Positions 16,581 through 24,517 of a stretch of DNA of 40,028 bases are shown piece by piece. The DNA comes from an uncultured Endomicrobiia bacterium. GTDB lineage: Bacteria; Elusimicrobiota; Endomicrobiia; Endomicrobiales; Endomicrobiaceae. The notes under the pieces are model-generated. The model saw only the letters and a list, made by a program, of their open reading frames with translations. It made no database searches and had not been told where the DNA came from. The translations under genes and the position numbers were made by a program. How positions within the stretch are numbered: the first letter of the stretch is position 1; each line of letters begins with the position of its first letter. The stretch is taken from the NCBI GenBank assembly GCA_905234925.1, contig CAJOJJ010000017.1, forward strand, positions 1-40,028. Direction: 5' to 3'.

Positions 16581-17894
16581 ATGAAAAATAAAATTTTTTC
16601 AATCAGTTCCGGTTTGCAACAGAAGTTCCCGAAGTTTGGAATAAACAAAATAAGGGAATTAACAAGACTTGTTTTTGAAATATCAAAAAAATATAATACT
16701 TCACCATCCTCAACCATAGACGGAATAACCGAAAAAGATTACGAAAAGATAAAAGAATCTCTCCTAAAACTCCGTTATCCTAAAACTTTTTATAAAACAA
16801 AAAAAGAAAATTTTTACCTTCCCGATTTTGATATAGGCGAAAATGATAAAGCGGATTTGTCGCCGAAGAAGTTTAATCCGAAAAATATTTACTATACGGG
16901 CGATGTTATAAATTCAGCTCTTTATAACAGAATAAAAACTTTATTTCCCAACGCAAAATTTATCAAAATAGAAAGTTTAAAAAGTTTTTTGAAAGACAAC
17001 AAATTTTCAATAGAAAAATATAACAAAAGATATGAAAACTTATTTCTTGTCAACGAAAAATACGATTTCTTCAAAAAATGTCCTTGCACAAAAGGCGTAA
17101 ACTGCTGCAATTATTCCATATTAAATATCGGTTTTGGCTGTTTATACGAATGTGAATACTGTTTTTTACAGGGATATCAAAATGTTGCAGGGATTATTTT
17201 CCCTTGCAACCTGCCGGATTTCCTGACAAGAGAGAAAATAAAGCCAGTCGATAACAAAATTTTTTTCTTGCCCAGAGTCGGCAGCGGCGAGTTTACCGAT
17301 TCTTTAATTTTTGACGATGTTACGCATTTTTCCGATGATATAGTAAAATTCTTTAAAGAAAACAGAGATATATCTTTTGAATTTAAAACTAAAAGCACAA
17401 ATATAGAAAATTTGCTAAAGCTCGGCGGAGCCGAAAATATTGTAGTTTCTTGGTCGGTAAATGCCAAGAAAATAATAGAAGAAAACGAACATTGCACTCC
17501 GCATTTGGAAGAAAGGTTAAAGGCTGCTCAGGAATGTATAAAAGCAGGCTACAGTGTCGGGTTTCACTTTGATCCCGTAATACTTTATGACGGATGGCAG
17601 AACGGTTACAAAGAAACAATAGAAATGATTTTTGATTTTATAGATGCAAAATATATAAAATGGATCAGTATCGGTTCTTTAAGAATGGCGGCAAGTTTAA
17701 AGAAAGTTATAGAAGTGCGTTTCCCAGATAATAAAATTATGGACGAAGAATTTTTATTGTCTCACGACGGCAAACTCCGCTACGAAGAAACCGAACGAAC
17801 AAAAATTTATAAATATCTTGTTGATTTAATAAAACAAAAATCTCCCTCCGTCACAGTATATCTTTGTATGGAAAAACAATCCGTTTCCAAATAA
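16581..17894 (+). CDS. Spore photoproduct lyase-like radical SAM protein
   Basis: 437 residues from ATG 16581. The radical-SAM cluster CxxxCxxC is C187-C191-C194 (GCLYECEYC), following the family phrase KCPCTKGVNCCNYSI. The C-terminal half carries typical SplB-family phrases: GSGEFTDSL, VSWSVNA, HCTPHLEERLKAA, VGFHFDPVILYDGW, WISIGSLRM, and DGKLRYEETER followed by VYLCMEK. SplB repairs thymine dimers (spore photoproduct) in spore DNA using SAM and a 4Fe-4S cluster. This organism shows no other sporulation gene here, and this protein is longer at its N-terminus (about 100 extra residues) than SplB. It may act on other DNA damage or another substrate. A GTG at 16566 lies inside the hairpin and is an unlikely start. 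Confidence 0.85.
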   Translation: MKNKIFSISSGLQQKFPKFGINKIRELTRLVFEISKKYNTSPSSTIDGITEKDYEKIKESLLKLRYPKTFYKTKKENFYLPDFDIGENDKADLSPKKFNPKNIYYTGDVINSALYNRIKTLFPNAKFIKIESLKSFLKDNKFSIEKYNKRYENLFLVNEKYDFFKKCPCTKGVNCCNYSILNIGFGCLYECEYCFLQGYQNVAGIIFPCNLPDFLTREKIKPVDNKIFFLPRVGSGEFTDSLIFDDVTHFSDDIVKFFKENRDISFEFKTKSTNIENLLKLGGAENIVVSWSVNAKKIIEENEHCTPHLEERLKAAQECIKAGYSVGFHFDPVILYDGWQNGYKETIEMIFDFIDAKYIKWISIGSLRMAASLKKVIEVRFPDNKIMDEEFLLSHDGKLRYEETERTKIYKYLVDLIKQKSPSVTVYLCMEKQSVSK

Positions 17895-17897
17895 AAA

Positions 17898-17930
17898 AGA
17901 CAGGGTTAATGCTATGTTTTAACCCTGTCT
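17898..17930 (-). terminator. Intrinsic terminator of the pilin gene
   Basis: AGACAGGGTTAA (17898-17909) pairs with TTAACCCTGTCT (17919-17930). On the minus strand the stem is followed by a run of Ts (complement of 17893-17898), so it terminates the pilin transcript. It lacks a T-run on the plus strand but could also mark the end of the radical-SAM transcript. A second hairpin (CAGAAATAC/GTATTTCTG, about 17935-17957) lies between it and the pilin stop. Confidence 0.8.
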
Positions 17931-17965
17931 CGTCAGAAATACTGTTGTATTTCTGAAAAGATTAT

Positions 17966-18487
17966 TTATAGAGCGTGTGCATTGACAACTTCTTCTAATG
18001 TAGAACCACTTGTTATATTATAAGCCATTCTTATTGCAGGTTTTACTCTTCCATCTGTCATTTCTGTCGGCAATGCAACAAACGCACTGAACATATATTT
18101 ACCTGCATTAGCACTATTAACCCAATCCCACCAGAACCAACTGAAGTATTTATTTCCTCTTGCATCAATTCCTAATACTGTTTCATTATTTGTCCATCCA
18201 TTGACGCCGCCACTTGATTGATGATCATCTAAAAAATTTCCGTACTCTGAAAAATATGCTTTCTGTGCAGATAAAATTGTTCCTAACAGTGCATATCCCT
18301 CAGACCATTTTGCTTTATCGACATAGCCCCTATAAATCGGTACGGAAATTGCCGACAGAATAATAACAATTGCAATCGTAATTACCAACTCTACTAAAGT
18401 AAAACCTTTTATTCCTTTTTGTCCGTTATTGCGAGCCGACGAAGTCGGCGTGGCAATCCAGAGTCTTTTCTTGTTTAATCTTTTCAT
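17966..18487 (-). CDS. Type IV pilin-like protein with a repeat-derived leader
   Basis: 173 residues. The prepilin signature is GFTLVELVITIAIVIILSA, with cleavage predicted after G28 and the conserved E at +5 (E33). The mature part has the N-terminal helix, the SVPIYRGYVDKAKWSEGYALL phrase, a KAYFSEYGNF segment and a tryptophan-rich globular domain (FSWFWWDW). It would be processed by a PilD-type peptidase and assembled in a type IV pilus or pseudopilus. The leader is unusually long (28 residues) because an intergenic-type palindrome is inserted in frame (residues about 9-24, LWIATPTSSARNNG). Shine-Dalgarno GAGGAG (complement 18496-18501) and a consensus promoter lie upstream. The divergent XRE gene may regulate it. 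Confidence 0.9.
   Translation of the reverse strand: MKRLNKKRLWIATPTSSARNNGQKGIKGFTLVELVITIAIVIILSAISVPIYRGYVDKAKWSEGYALLGTILSAQKAYFSEYGNFLDDHQSSGGVNGWTNNETVLGIDARGNKYFSWFWWDWVNSANAGKYMFSAFVALPTEMTDGRVKPAIRMAYNITSGSTLEEVVNAHAL
18420..18463 (-). repeat. TGTCATT-type palindrome inside the pilin coding sequence
   Basis: On the plus strand GTCCGTTATTGCGAG, a GCCGAC-GAA-GTCGGC hairpin (18435-18449) and GTGGCAATCCAG. This matches the intergenic copies at 16424-16465 and 23934-23977. It encodes most of the long prepilin leader in frame. Confidence 0.85.
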
Positions 18488-18532
18488 AATTTTTCTCCTC
18501 TTAATTCAAATTTTTATCTTTTCATTAATAGA

Positions 18533-18561
18533 ATTATAACACAAAAATTTTATTTTGTCAA
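18533..18561 (-). promoter_or_regulatory. Perfect consensus promoter of the pilin gene
   Basis: Minus strand TTGACA (18561-18556), 17-base spacer, TATAAT (18538-18533). The predicted start near 18526 gives a leader of about 38 bases with a good Shine-Dalgarno. The full consensus suggests high expression unless repressed. Confidence 0.85.
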
Positions 18562-18568
18562 TGTTTTG

Positions 18569-18587
18569 CATAGAACTTTTATCTATG
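18569..18587. promoter_or_regulatory. Candidate operator between the divergent pilin and XRE promoters
   Basis: CATAGA (18569-18574) and TCTATG (18582-18587) form a perfect inverted repeat with a 7-base centre. It lies just upstream of the pilin -35 box and next to the expected -35 region of the XRE gene (-10 TATAAT at 18611-18616). That is a natural site for the adjacent XRE protein. Confidence 0.4.
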
Positions 18588-18643
18588 TATTTTTGAGTTA
18601 AAATTTATCTTATAATATGAGAAAATAAATATATGGAGGATTT

Positions 18644-18988
18644 ATGACAAAAAAAGAAGATATTTATCGTATAATAAGTAAAAGAATTCAAGAAGAAAGA
18701 AAAAGAGCGAGTTTAACTCAAGAAGAACTTTCAGAAAGAGTTGATATAACAAGCAAGTTTTTAAGCAGAATAGAATGTAATGCGGATAACCCGAGTTTAG
18801 AGTTAATTATAAAACTTGCAGATGAATTCGGTATTTCTTTTGTTGAACTTTTGACCGAAAACAAAAAGAAAGAAAATAAAAATGAAAAATTTTTGAAACA
18901 AGTTCAGTTTCTAACATCCAAATTTACAGACAAACAAAAAGAACAAATTATCAATATCATCAAAAATGTTAAAAAAATATTAAACTAA
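18644..18988 (+). CDS. XRE-family helix-turn-helix regulator
   Basis: 114 residues. Residues about 8-65 form a Cro/C1-type helix-turn-helix: RIQEERKRASLTQEELSER, then VDITSKFLSRIECNADNPSL and LIIKLADEFGISFVELL. The C-terminal 45 residues are lysine-rich and helical (FTDKQKEQIINIIKNVKKIL), perhaps for dimerisation. GGAGG at 18635-18639 precedes ATG 18644; TATAAT at 18611-18616 has no good -35, which fits a regulated promoter. It is divergent from the pilin gene and followed by a strong terminator, so it is monocistronic. The target is inferred only from position. Confidence 0.9.
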   Translation: MTKKEDIYRIISKRIQEERKRASLTQEELSERVDITSKFLSRIECNADNPSLELIIKLADEFGISFVELLTENKKKENKNEKFLKQVQFLTSKFTDKQKEQIINIIKNVKKILN

Positions 18989-19021
18989 TAATTGATAGCG
19001 TGTAAACAATAATTCAAAAAT

Positions 19022-19053
19022 CAGGTGTGATAAAAAATTCACACCTGTTTTTT
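19022..19053 (+). terminator. Intrinsic terminator of the XRE gene
   Basis: CAGGTGTGA (19022-19030) and TCACACCTG (19039-19047) form a perfect 9-bp stem with an 8-base A-rich loop, followed directly by TTTTTT. Confidence 0.9.
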
Positions 19054-19136
19054 CTTTGTAAAATATTTTACAATATAACTTGTTTATATCTTTCTGCAGA
19101 AATATATAATACAAAAAGAGTATATTTGTATATAAA

Positions 19137-19199
19137 TTCACATTTTTTCGGTTGAAAAAATGTAATACATTCACACTTTTTCGGTTGAAAAAATGTAAA
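19137..19199 (+). repeat. Two tandem 33-base hairpin units upstream of valS
   Basis: The unit TTCACA(T/C)TTTTTCGGTTGAAAAAATGTAA occurs at 19137 and again at 19170. The first forms a perfect 10-bp hairpin, ACATTTTTTC/GAAAAAATGT (19140-19149 with 19154-19163), with a GGTT loop. The second has one mismatch. The rest of 18989-19368 holds the XRE terminator, AT-rich DNA and the valS promoter; I see no gene. Confidence 0.8.
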
Positions 19200-19270
19200 A
19201 AATAAGGTCTTCATTAATTGAAAATTTTCTAAAACAAACTTATTTATTATTGAGCTTCTAAAATTTTTCT

Positions 19271-19299
19271 TTGTAAAATAATAAAATAAATTGTATAAT
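19271..19299 (+). promoter_or_regulatory. valS promoter
   Basis: TTGTAA (19271-19276), 17-base spacer, TATAAT (19294-19299). The leader is about 63 bases and holds a GCGAT-TTT-ATCGC hairpin (19340-19352) just before the GAGG Shine-Dalgarno. No T-box sequence is seen. Confidence 0.7.
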
Positions 19300-19368
19300 A
19301 TTGAACTTTAATTTGTAATTAATAATTATTTTTCGTAAAGCGATTTTATCGCAATAAAGAGGTTTAAA

Positions 19369-22020
19369 ATGGAAATGGAAAAAGTTTACGACGCTAAAAA
19401 AGTTGAAGAGAAATGGGTAAACTATTGGATAAACAACAAAACATTTTCTTCAAAAATCGATAAAACAAAAAAATCTTTCACGATAGTCATTCCCCCGCCG
19501 AACGTTACGGGTTCGCTGCATATGGGACACGCATTGAACGATTCTTTGCAGGATGCAATTATCAGATTTAAAAAAATGCAAGGCTTTAATACTTTGTGGG
19601 TTCCGGGAACGGATCACGGCGGAATTGCCACACAGAATGTCGTCGAGAAACTTCTTAAAAAAGAAGGTAAAACGAAATATGATCTCGGCAGAGAAAAATT
19701 TATCGAAAAAATGTGGCAGTGGAGACAGGAAACGGGCGACACGATTTTAGACCAGTTGAAAAAACTCGGATGCGGTCTTGACTGGGACAGAACAAGGTTC
19801 ACTATGGACGAAGCCTGCTCAAAAGCGGTTAAAAGAGCTTTCAAACAGTTCTATGATAAGGGATTGATTTACAGAGGGAAAAGGCTTGTTAACTGGTGCC
19901 CGAGATGTAATACCGCGTTATCTGATATCGAGGTAGAATATCATCCCGAAAAAGGTAATTTGTGGTATATTAAATATCCTATAAAAGATTCCAACGAATT
20001 TTTAACGGTTGCAACCACAAGACCGGAAACGATGATAGGCGATACTGCCGTTGCCGTTAATCCCAACGACGAAAGATACAAAAATATAGTCGGCAAAACC
20101 ATAATTCTTCCGCTTGTCGGCAGAGAAATAAAAATAGTTGCGGATTATATCGTCGATATGCAGTTCGGTACGGGTGCGGTAAAAGTTACGCCTGCACACG
20201 ATGCGGTTGACTATGAAATAGCAAGAAGACACAACCTTGAAATACTTGAAGTTATAGATGCTAACGGAAATATGACAGGTTTGATGGAAAAATATAAAGG
20301 TATGTCCGCAAAAGATGCAAGAGAACAAATTGTTGCAGATTTGCAGGAACAGGGCTATCTTATAAAAACCGAAGATTACAGCCATTCCGTAGGTAAATGT
20401 TACAGATGCGGAACTACTATTGAGCCGATAATGTCGGAACAGTGGTTTTTAAAAGTTGAAGAGATGTCCAAGAGAGCTTCGCAGGCAGCAAAAGATGAAA
20501 AAGTAAAATTCTATCCTGCATCTTGGAAAAAGCCTTACACTTTATGGTTAGACAATTTAAGAGATTGGTGTATCAGTCGTCAAATTTGGTGGGGACACAG
20601 AATTCCCGTTTACTATTGTGTTGACGAGAAAGGAAATAAAACAAACTGCCCGCCTATAGTTGAACAGGAAACACCGACGAAATGTCCTCATTGCGGCAAC
20701 ACTCATTTAGTTCAAGATAACGATGTTTTGGATACTTGGTTTTCATCTGCTATGTGGCCGTTCAGCGTATTTAATTGGGGCGAAAATCCCGACAACAACG
20801 AAGAATTGAAATATTATTACCCGACGGGCGTTCTTGTAACAGGTCATGAAATTCTTTATTTGTGGGTTGCAAGAATGGTTCAGATGGGATTGGAATTTTT
20901 AAACGATATTCCGTTCAGTGATGTATTTATTCACGGTATAGTTAGAGACAAGCACGGTTTAAAAATGTCCAAATCTAAAGGCAATGTTATCAATCCTTTG
21001 GAAATTATGGACCAGTTCGGAACCGATGCTTTAAGGTTTGCTTTGGCACAGTCTGCAGCTCCGGGAAGAGATATGCAGATATCAAACGATTCTTTCCTTG
21101 CTGCAAGAAACTTCGCAAACAAGATTTGGAACGCTTCAAGATTTATTCTTATGAACAAGGGCGAACTTGATATTTCCGACGAGCCTATAGTAAAAGAACT
21201 TTCCGACAAGTGGATACTTAACGAATATAACCAAACGATAAAAGCCGTTACAAGAGCTTTTGAAGTTTATGATATTGATGTCGCTTCGAGAACTCTTTAC
21301 GATTTTATCTGGACAAAATTCTGCGACTGGTATATTGAACTTTCCAAAATCAGAATGAACTCCGAAAATGTTGAAGAAAAGAAGCAGGTATTATCCGTTC
21401 TTATTTATGTGTTAAAAGGAACAATAAAAATGCTTGCTCCCATTATGCCGTTTATATGTGACGAGTTGTGGAGTATATTCAACAACACTACCGATAGTAT
21501 AGTAAATTCAAGTTTCCCTGTTTATGACGAGAAATTTGTTTTTGCCGATGAAGCTTCTCAGATGGCTGTAGTTCAGGAAATAGTTTCCAAGATAAGAAAT
21601 GTCAGAAGCGAAATGAATATTTCCCCTGCGGCGTTTATCACTGCAAAGATAAATATTTTGGACGACAAAAAAACGTCAGTATTGGAAAACGATTCCGAAT
21701 ATATTAAATCTTTGGCAAAAATAAAAGATTTATCTTTCGGCAAAGATATTAAGAGGGAAAAAAATTCGGCGTTGGCTGTTGCTACCGGGTTTGAAATATT
21801 TATTCCGCTTGAAGGACTTATTGATTTGGAAAAAGAAAAAGCAAGAATAAATAAAGAAATCAACAATGTTTTATCGGAGCAGGAAAAGTATAACAAAAAA
21901 CTTTCCAATCCGAATTTTGTTGCCAAAGCTCCGGAAGCCGAAGTTGCAAGAATAAAACAAAAACTTGCCGACACGGAAAGCAAAATTGCCACACTAAAAG
22001 AAACATTGAACAATTTATAA
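19369..22020 (+). CDS. valS: Valyl-tRNA synthetase
   Basis: 883 residues, normal for the family. It charges tRNA-Val with valine in the cytosol. Class I motifs are visible: PPPNVTGSLHMGHALND with HMGH at 51-54, GTDHGGIATQ, and KMSKS at 532-536 (GLKMSKSKGNVINP). The editing domain includes TTRPETMIGDTAVAVNP and GTGAVKVTPAHDAVD. The C-terminus is the typical tRNA-arm-contacting coiled coil (LEKEKARINKEINNVLSEQEKYNKKL). Start ATG 19369 is preceded by GAGG at about 19358-19361; the second methionine (M3) is a possible alternative. It is transcribed alone and followed by a possible terminator. Confidence 0.98.
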   Translation: MEMEKVYDAKKVEEKWVNYWINNKTFSSKIDKTKKSFTIVIPPPNVTGSLHMGHALNDSLQDAIIRFKKMQGFNTLWVPGTDHGGIATQNVVEKLLKKEGKTKYDLGREKFIEKMWQWRQETGDTILDQLKKLGCGLDWDRTRFTMDEACSKAVKRAFKQFYDKGLIYRGKRLVNWCPRCNTALSDIEVEYHPEKGNLWYIKYPIKDSNEFLTVATTRPETMIGDTAVAVNPNDERYKNIVGKTIILPLVGREIKIVADYIVDMQFGTGAVKVTPAHDAVDYEIARRHNLEILEVIDANGNMTGLMEKYKGMSAKDAREQIVADLQEQGYLIKTEDYSHSVGKCYRCGTTIEPIMSEQWFLKVEEMSKRASQAAKDEKVKFYPASWKKPYTLWLDNLRDWCISRQIWWGHRIPVYYCVDEKGNKTNCPPIVEQETPTKCPHCGNTHLVQDNDVLDTWFSSAMWPFSVFNWGENPDNNEELKYYYPTGVLVTGHEILYLWVARMVQMGLEFLNDIPFSDVFIHGIVRDKHGLKMSKSKGNVINPLEIMDQFGTDALRFALAQSAAPGRDMQISNDSFLAARNFANKIWNASRFILMNKGELDISDEPIVKELSDKWILNEYNQTIKAVTRAFEVYDIDVASRTLYDFIWTKFCDWYIELSKIRMNSENVEEKKQVLSVLIYVLKGTIKMLAPIMPFICDELWSIFNNTTDSIVNSSFPVYDEKFVFADEASQMAVVQEIVSKIRNVRSEMNISPAAFITAKINILDDKKTSVLENDSEYIKSLAKIKDLSFGKDIKREKNSALAVATGFEIFIPLEGLIDLEKEKARINKEINNVLSEQEKYNKKLSNPNFVAKAPEAEVARIKQKLADTESKIATLKETLNNL

Positions 22021-22050
22021 TTTATATTTTATAATTTGAACTTAACCGAA

Positions 22051-22090
22051 AAAGACAGGGTTACGGGTAAAAATCCGAAATTCTGTCTTT
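22051..22090 (+). terminator. Possible valS terminator
   Basis: AAAGACAG (22051-22058) and CTGTCTTT (22083-22090) form an 8-bp stem with a 24-base loop, followed by TTAATTTTT-type sequence. The AGACAGGGTTA stretch resembles the pilin terminator stem. Confidence 0.4.
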
Positions 22091-22231
22091 TAATTTTTCT
22101 TCAAGAGATTTTATTTTGTCTTTTAAAAGTTCTATTATTTCTTCTCTTATCGATAATTTTTTTTTTATTTTTTGTTTTTCGGCATTAATAAAAAATTTCT
22201 GTTCGTTTTTCCTTATATATTTAATTTGTAA
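22061..22231 (-). pseudogene. Startless minus-strand coiled-coil frame, possible gene remnant
   Basis: Open for 56 codons on the minus strand but with no ATG, GTG or TTG in frame. It reads as a charged coiled coil ending REEIIELLKDKIKSLEEKLK and then DRISDFYP before the stop. The codon pattern looks gene-like, and the frame crosses a run of ten As. It overlaps the gltX -35 box. It may be a decayed small gene or chance in AT-rich DNA; I lean to a remnant but weakly. Confidence 0.25.
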
Positions 22232-22254
22232 AGTTTTTATAAAAATTATATAAT
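22226..22254 (+). promoter_or_regulatory. gltX promoter
   Basis: TTGTAA (22226-22231), 17-base spacer, TATAAT (22249-22254), the same hexamers and spacing as at valS. Leader about 48 bases with an AGAGG Shine-Dalgarno. Confidence 0.7.
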
Positions 22255-22308
22255 AACAACAAGTATATTTTAAAAAAACAAAATAATTGAATATAAGAGG
22301 ATGATAAA

Positions 22309-23787
22309 ATGAGTATCAGAGTACGTTTTGCACCGTCGCCGACGGGAGATTTACACATCGGAGGTGTAAGAACAGCATTGTTTAATTGGCTGTATGCAAG
22401 AAAAGAGAAAGGTACTTTTATTTTAAGAATAGAAGATACCGACGAGGCGAGATCTACTGATGCCTCAACACAAATTATCATTAATGCTATGAAATGGTTG
22501 AAGCTTAACTGGGACGAAGGTCCGGGAAACGAACCCGAAAAATATGCTCCGTATTATCAAATGAAAAGAAAAGAGCAGGGCATATACCAAAAATATATTG
22601 ATATTCTTCTTGAGAAAGGTTATGCTTACAAATGCTACTGCACTCCCGAAGAAGTGGAAAAAATGAGAGAGCAGGCAAGGCTTGCTAAACAGCCTCCGAA
22701 ATATAACGGGCATTGTGCAAACTTAACAAAAGAACAGCAGGAAGAATATGAAAAACAGGGCAGAACTGCAGTTATCAGGTTCAAAATGCCTAAAGAGGGA
22801 AAAATTGAGTTTGACGATATTGTAAGAGGACACGTAACATTTGAAAACGCTCTTCTTGACGATTTTGTTTTAATGAAAGCTAACGGTGTACCTACATATA
22901 ATTTCGCTTGTGTTATCGACGACCATTTGATGGATATGACACACGTTATCAGAGGTGACGACCATATTTCAAATACGCCCAGACAGATACATTTGTTTAA
23001 AGCACTCGGCTGGGAACCGCCGACGTTTGCACATCTTTCAATGATACTCGGTTCCGACGGGGCAAGGCTTTCCAAAAGGCATGGACATACTTCCGTTCTT
23101 GAATACAGAAAAGAGGGGTATCTGCAGGACGCATTAATAAACTATTTGGCGTTGCTCGGATGGTCAACTGAAGACAGCAGACAGTTATTTTTCGGTGACA
23201 GTTTGGCAGAGAACTTTTCTCTCGACAGGTGTAATTCCAGCCCGGCAACGTTTGACCCGTCAAAGCTTTTGTGGATGAACGGCGAATATATCAGAAATAA
23301 ATCTTCCGAAGAAGTTTACGAACTTTTTATCGACTGGATACAGTGGACTAAACAAGATGCTTTGATTGACGGTTGGGACAGAGATTTATTGAAAAAAGCT
23401 ATTGCTCTTGAACACGAAAAAATAAAATTGTTGAAAGATATTCCCGGGCTTGTCGATTTCTTCTTTAAAGATGTAGTTTACGATGAGCAGGCAGTAAATA
23501 AAGTTTTGTTGTCGGACACAAAGAAAGAAAGCTCACAGGTTGTTTTAAACGAATGCCTTAAGAGACTTCCCAATCAGGCGGACTTTTCACCGGAAGCTTT
23601 GGAACAGTATGCAAGAGACTTGGCTGTAGAGTTAGGTTTCAGCAACGGAAAAGTTTTCCACCCGATAAGAGTGGCAATTTCCGGAAGGACGCAAGGTCCG
23701 AGTCTGTTTCATATGATGGAAGTTATGGGAAAAGATGAAGTTTTAAAAAGAATTCAACGGACGGTAGACAAATTTTTTAAAAATTAA
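22309..23787 (+). CDS. gltX: Glutamyl-tRNA synthetase
   Basis: 492 residues, full length. It attaches glutamate to tRNA-Glu (and possibly tRNA-Gln if the organism uses the amidotransferase route). [20 protein letters not shown] holds the HIGH-type motif (HIGG, 16-19); LSKRH at 254-258 is the KMSKS-equivalent. [35 protein letters not shown] and the C-terminal anticodon-binding helix bundle are as expected. AGAGG precedes ATG 22309. The last codons (FFKN and stop) lie inside a 36-base perfect A/T palindrome. Confidence 0.98.
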   Translation: MSIRVRFAPSPTGDLHIGGVRTALFNWLYARKEKGTFILRIEDTDEARSTDASTQIIINAMKWLKLNWDEGPGNEPEKYAPYYQMKRKEQGIYQKYIDILLEKGYAYKCYCTPEEVEKMREQARLAKQPPKYNGHCANLTKEQQEEYEKQGRTAVIRFKMPKEGKIEFDDIVRGHVTFENALLDDFVLMKANGVPTYNFACVIDDHLMDMTHVIRGDDHISNTPRQIHLFKALGWEPPTFAHLSMILGSDGARLSKRHGHTSVLEYRKEGYLQDALINYLALLGWSTEDSRQLFFGDSLAENFSLDRCNSSPATFDPSKLLWMNGEYIRNKSSEEVYELFIDWIQWTKQDALIDGWDRDLLKKAIALEHEKIKLLKDIPGLVDFFFKDVVYDEQAVNKVLLSDTKKESSQVVLNECLKRLPNQADFSPEALEQYARDLAVELGFSNGKVFHPIRVAISGRTQGPSLFHMMEVMGKDEVLKRIQRTVDKFFKN

Positions 23788-23806
23788 ATTTAATTTTTAA
23801 AAAATT
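23771..23806. repeat. Perfect 36-base A/T palindrome over the gltX stop
   Basis: An 18-base half (AATTTTTTAAAAATTAAA) is followed with no spacer by its exact reverse complement. It covers the last codons of gltX. It has T-runs on both strands and might serve as a bidirectional terminator, or mark an insertion hot spot. Confidence 0.8.
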
Positions 23807-23930
23807 GAAGAGTGGAATATTAGAAGAGTAGAAGATTGGAAACGACCGAAGGTCAGATGATCGGAAGGTCAGAAGGTCAGCAACGGCGAGGTATGGAAGT
23901 ATAGATGTATGGATGTATGGAAAAGACCTT
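23806..23930 (+). repeat. Long array of degenerate 8-base words
   Basis: Three word sets follow one another in the same 8-base step: GAAGAGTG/GAATATTA/GAAGAGTA/GAAGATTG, then GAAGGTCA/GATGATCG/GAAGGTCA/GAAGGTCA, then GAGGTATG/GAAGTATA/GATGTATG/GATGTATG. Most words begin GA. No coding frame is supported. Confidence 0.75.
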
Positions 23931-23933
23931 GCC

Positions 23934-24022
23934 TGTCATTGCGAGGAGAAAACGAAGTTTTCGACGTGGCAATCCAGCGTCGTTCGTTTGTCATTCCCGA
24001 GTGTCTTTGTCGGGAATCTATG
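23934..24022 (+). repeat. Two TGTCATT-type palindromes in tandem
   Basis: 23934-23977 reads TGTCATTGCGAG, a GAAAAC-GAA-GTTTTC hairpin and GTGGCAATCCAG. 23989-24022 reads TGTCATTCCCGA...TCGGGAATCTATG. An AAATCAC-GAA-GTGATTT hairpin follows at 24038-24054. This is the same order as in the cluster at 16424-16518. Confidence 0.85.
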
Positions 24023-24059
24023 TTATAAAAACACAATAAATCACGAAGTGATTTTTACA

Positions 24060-24180
24060 GCTTTAGATTTGCAAGTTCGTCGATGAAACGAAATATTCAG
24101 CGAGTGCGGTGTGCTGAGATTAAAGTGTAGCGATTGGCACATAAGCGAGCTGAATATAAAGTCGTAATCAGAAATTGTAA
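24060..24180 (+). repeat. 115-base repeat, copy A (copy B at 39179-39300, inverted)
   Basis: ATATTCAGC near 24090 pairs with GCTGAATAT near 24150. Between them lie GTGCGGTGTGCTGAG and GTGTAGCGATTGGCACATAA. The reverse complement of 39179-39300 aligns along the whole length (TTGTGCTG, GTGTAAGCGTAGCGA, GGCACATAAG, AAAGTCGTAA). Confidence 0.7.
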
Positions 24181-24202
24181 ATCGTTATAGAGGAGAAACA
24201 AC

Positions 24203-24517
24203 ATGGAACCAAAAGATTTAAATCAGCATTTATTCAGTTTAATATCAATGTTCGCTTCAGCATGTTGGCAGCAGTTGGGCAAGATGCCCAGCCAAATAGA
24301 CGGGAAAATAAATAAAGATTTGAAAGCTGCTCAAGCAACAATTGAAATGCTTGGAATGTTAAAAGAAAAAATGAAAGGCAATTTGACTAAAGTTGAAGAA
24401 AAGTTATTGGAAGATACTATTTCAAATCTTCAGATGAACTATGCCGACGAAGCAGCAAAACCGGCAGAAGAAAAAACGGCAGAAGGTCAAAAGGTCGGAG
24501 GGGCAGAAGCTCAGTAA
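24203..24517 (+). CDS. DUF1844 family small protein
   Basis: 104 residues. LFSLISMFASACWQQLGKMP followed by AAQATIEMLGMLKEKMKGNLTKVEEKLLEDTISNLQMNY is the DUF1844 pattern, an all-helical domain of unknown function found in many Gram-negative anaerobes. GAGGAG before ATG 24203 is a strong Shine-Dalgarno. The last 12 residues (AEGQKVGGAEAQ) come from the start of the 8-base word array, so the array has been captured as the C-terminus or has grown into it. The conserved domain ends before this. Confidence 0.85.
   Translation: MEPKDLNQHLFSLISMFASACWQQLGKMPSQIDGKINKDLKAAQATIEMLGMLKEKMKGNLTKVEEKLLEDTISNLQMNYADEAAKPAEEKTAEGQKVGGAEAQ

Noticed and set aside
19300-19368. T-box riboswitch before valS
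   Set aside because: The leader is only about 63 bases and lacks the conserved T-box sequence and an antiterminator fold.
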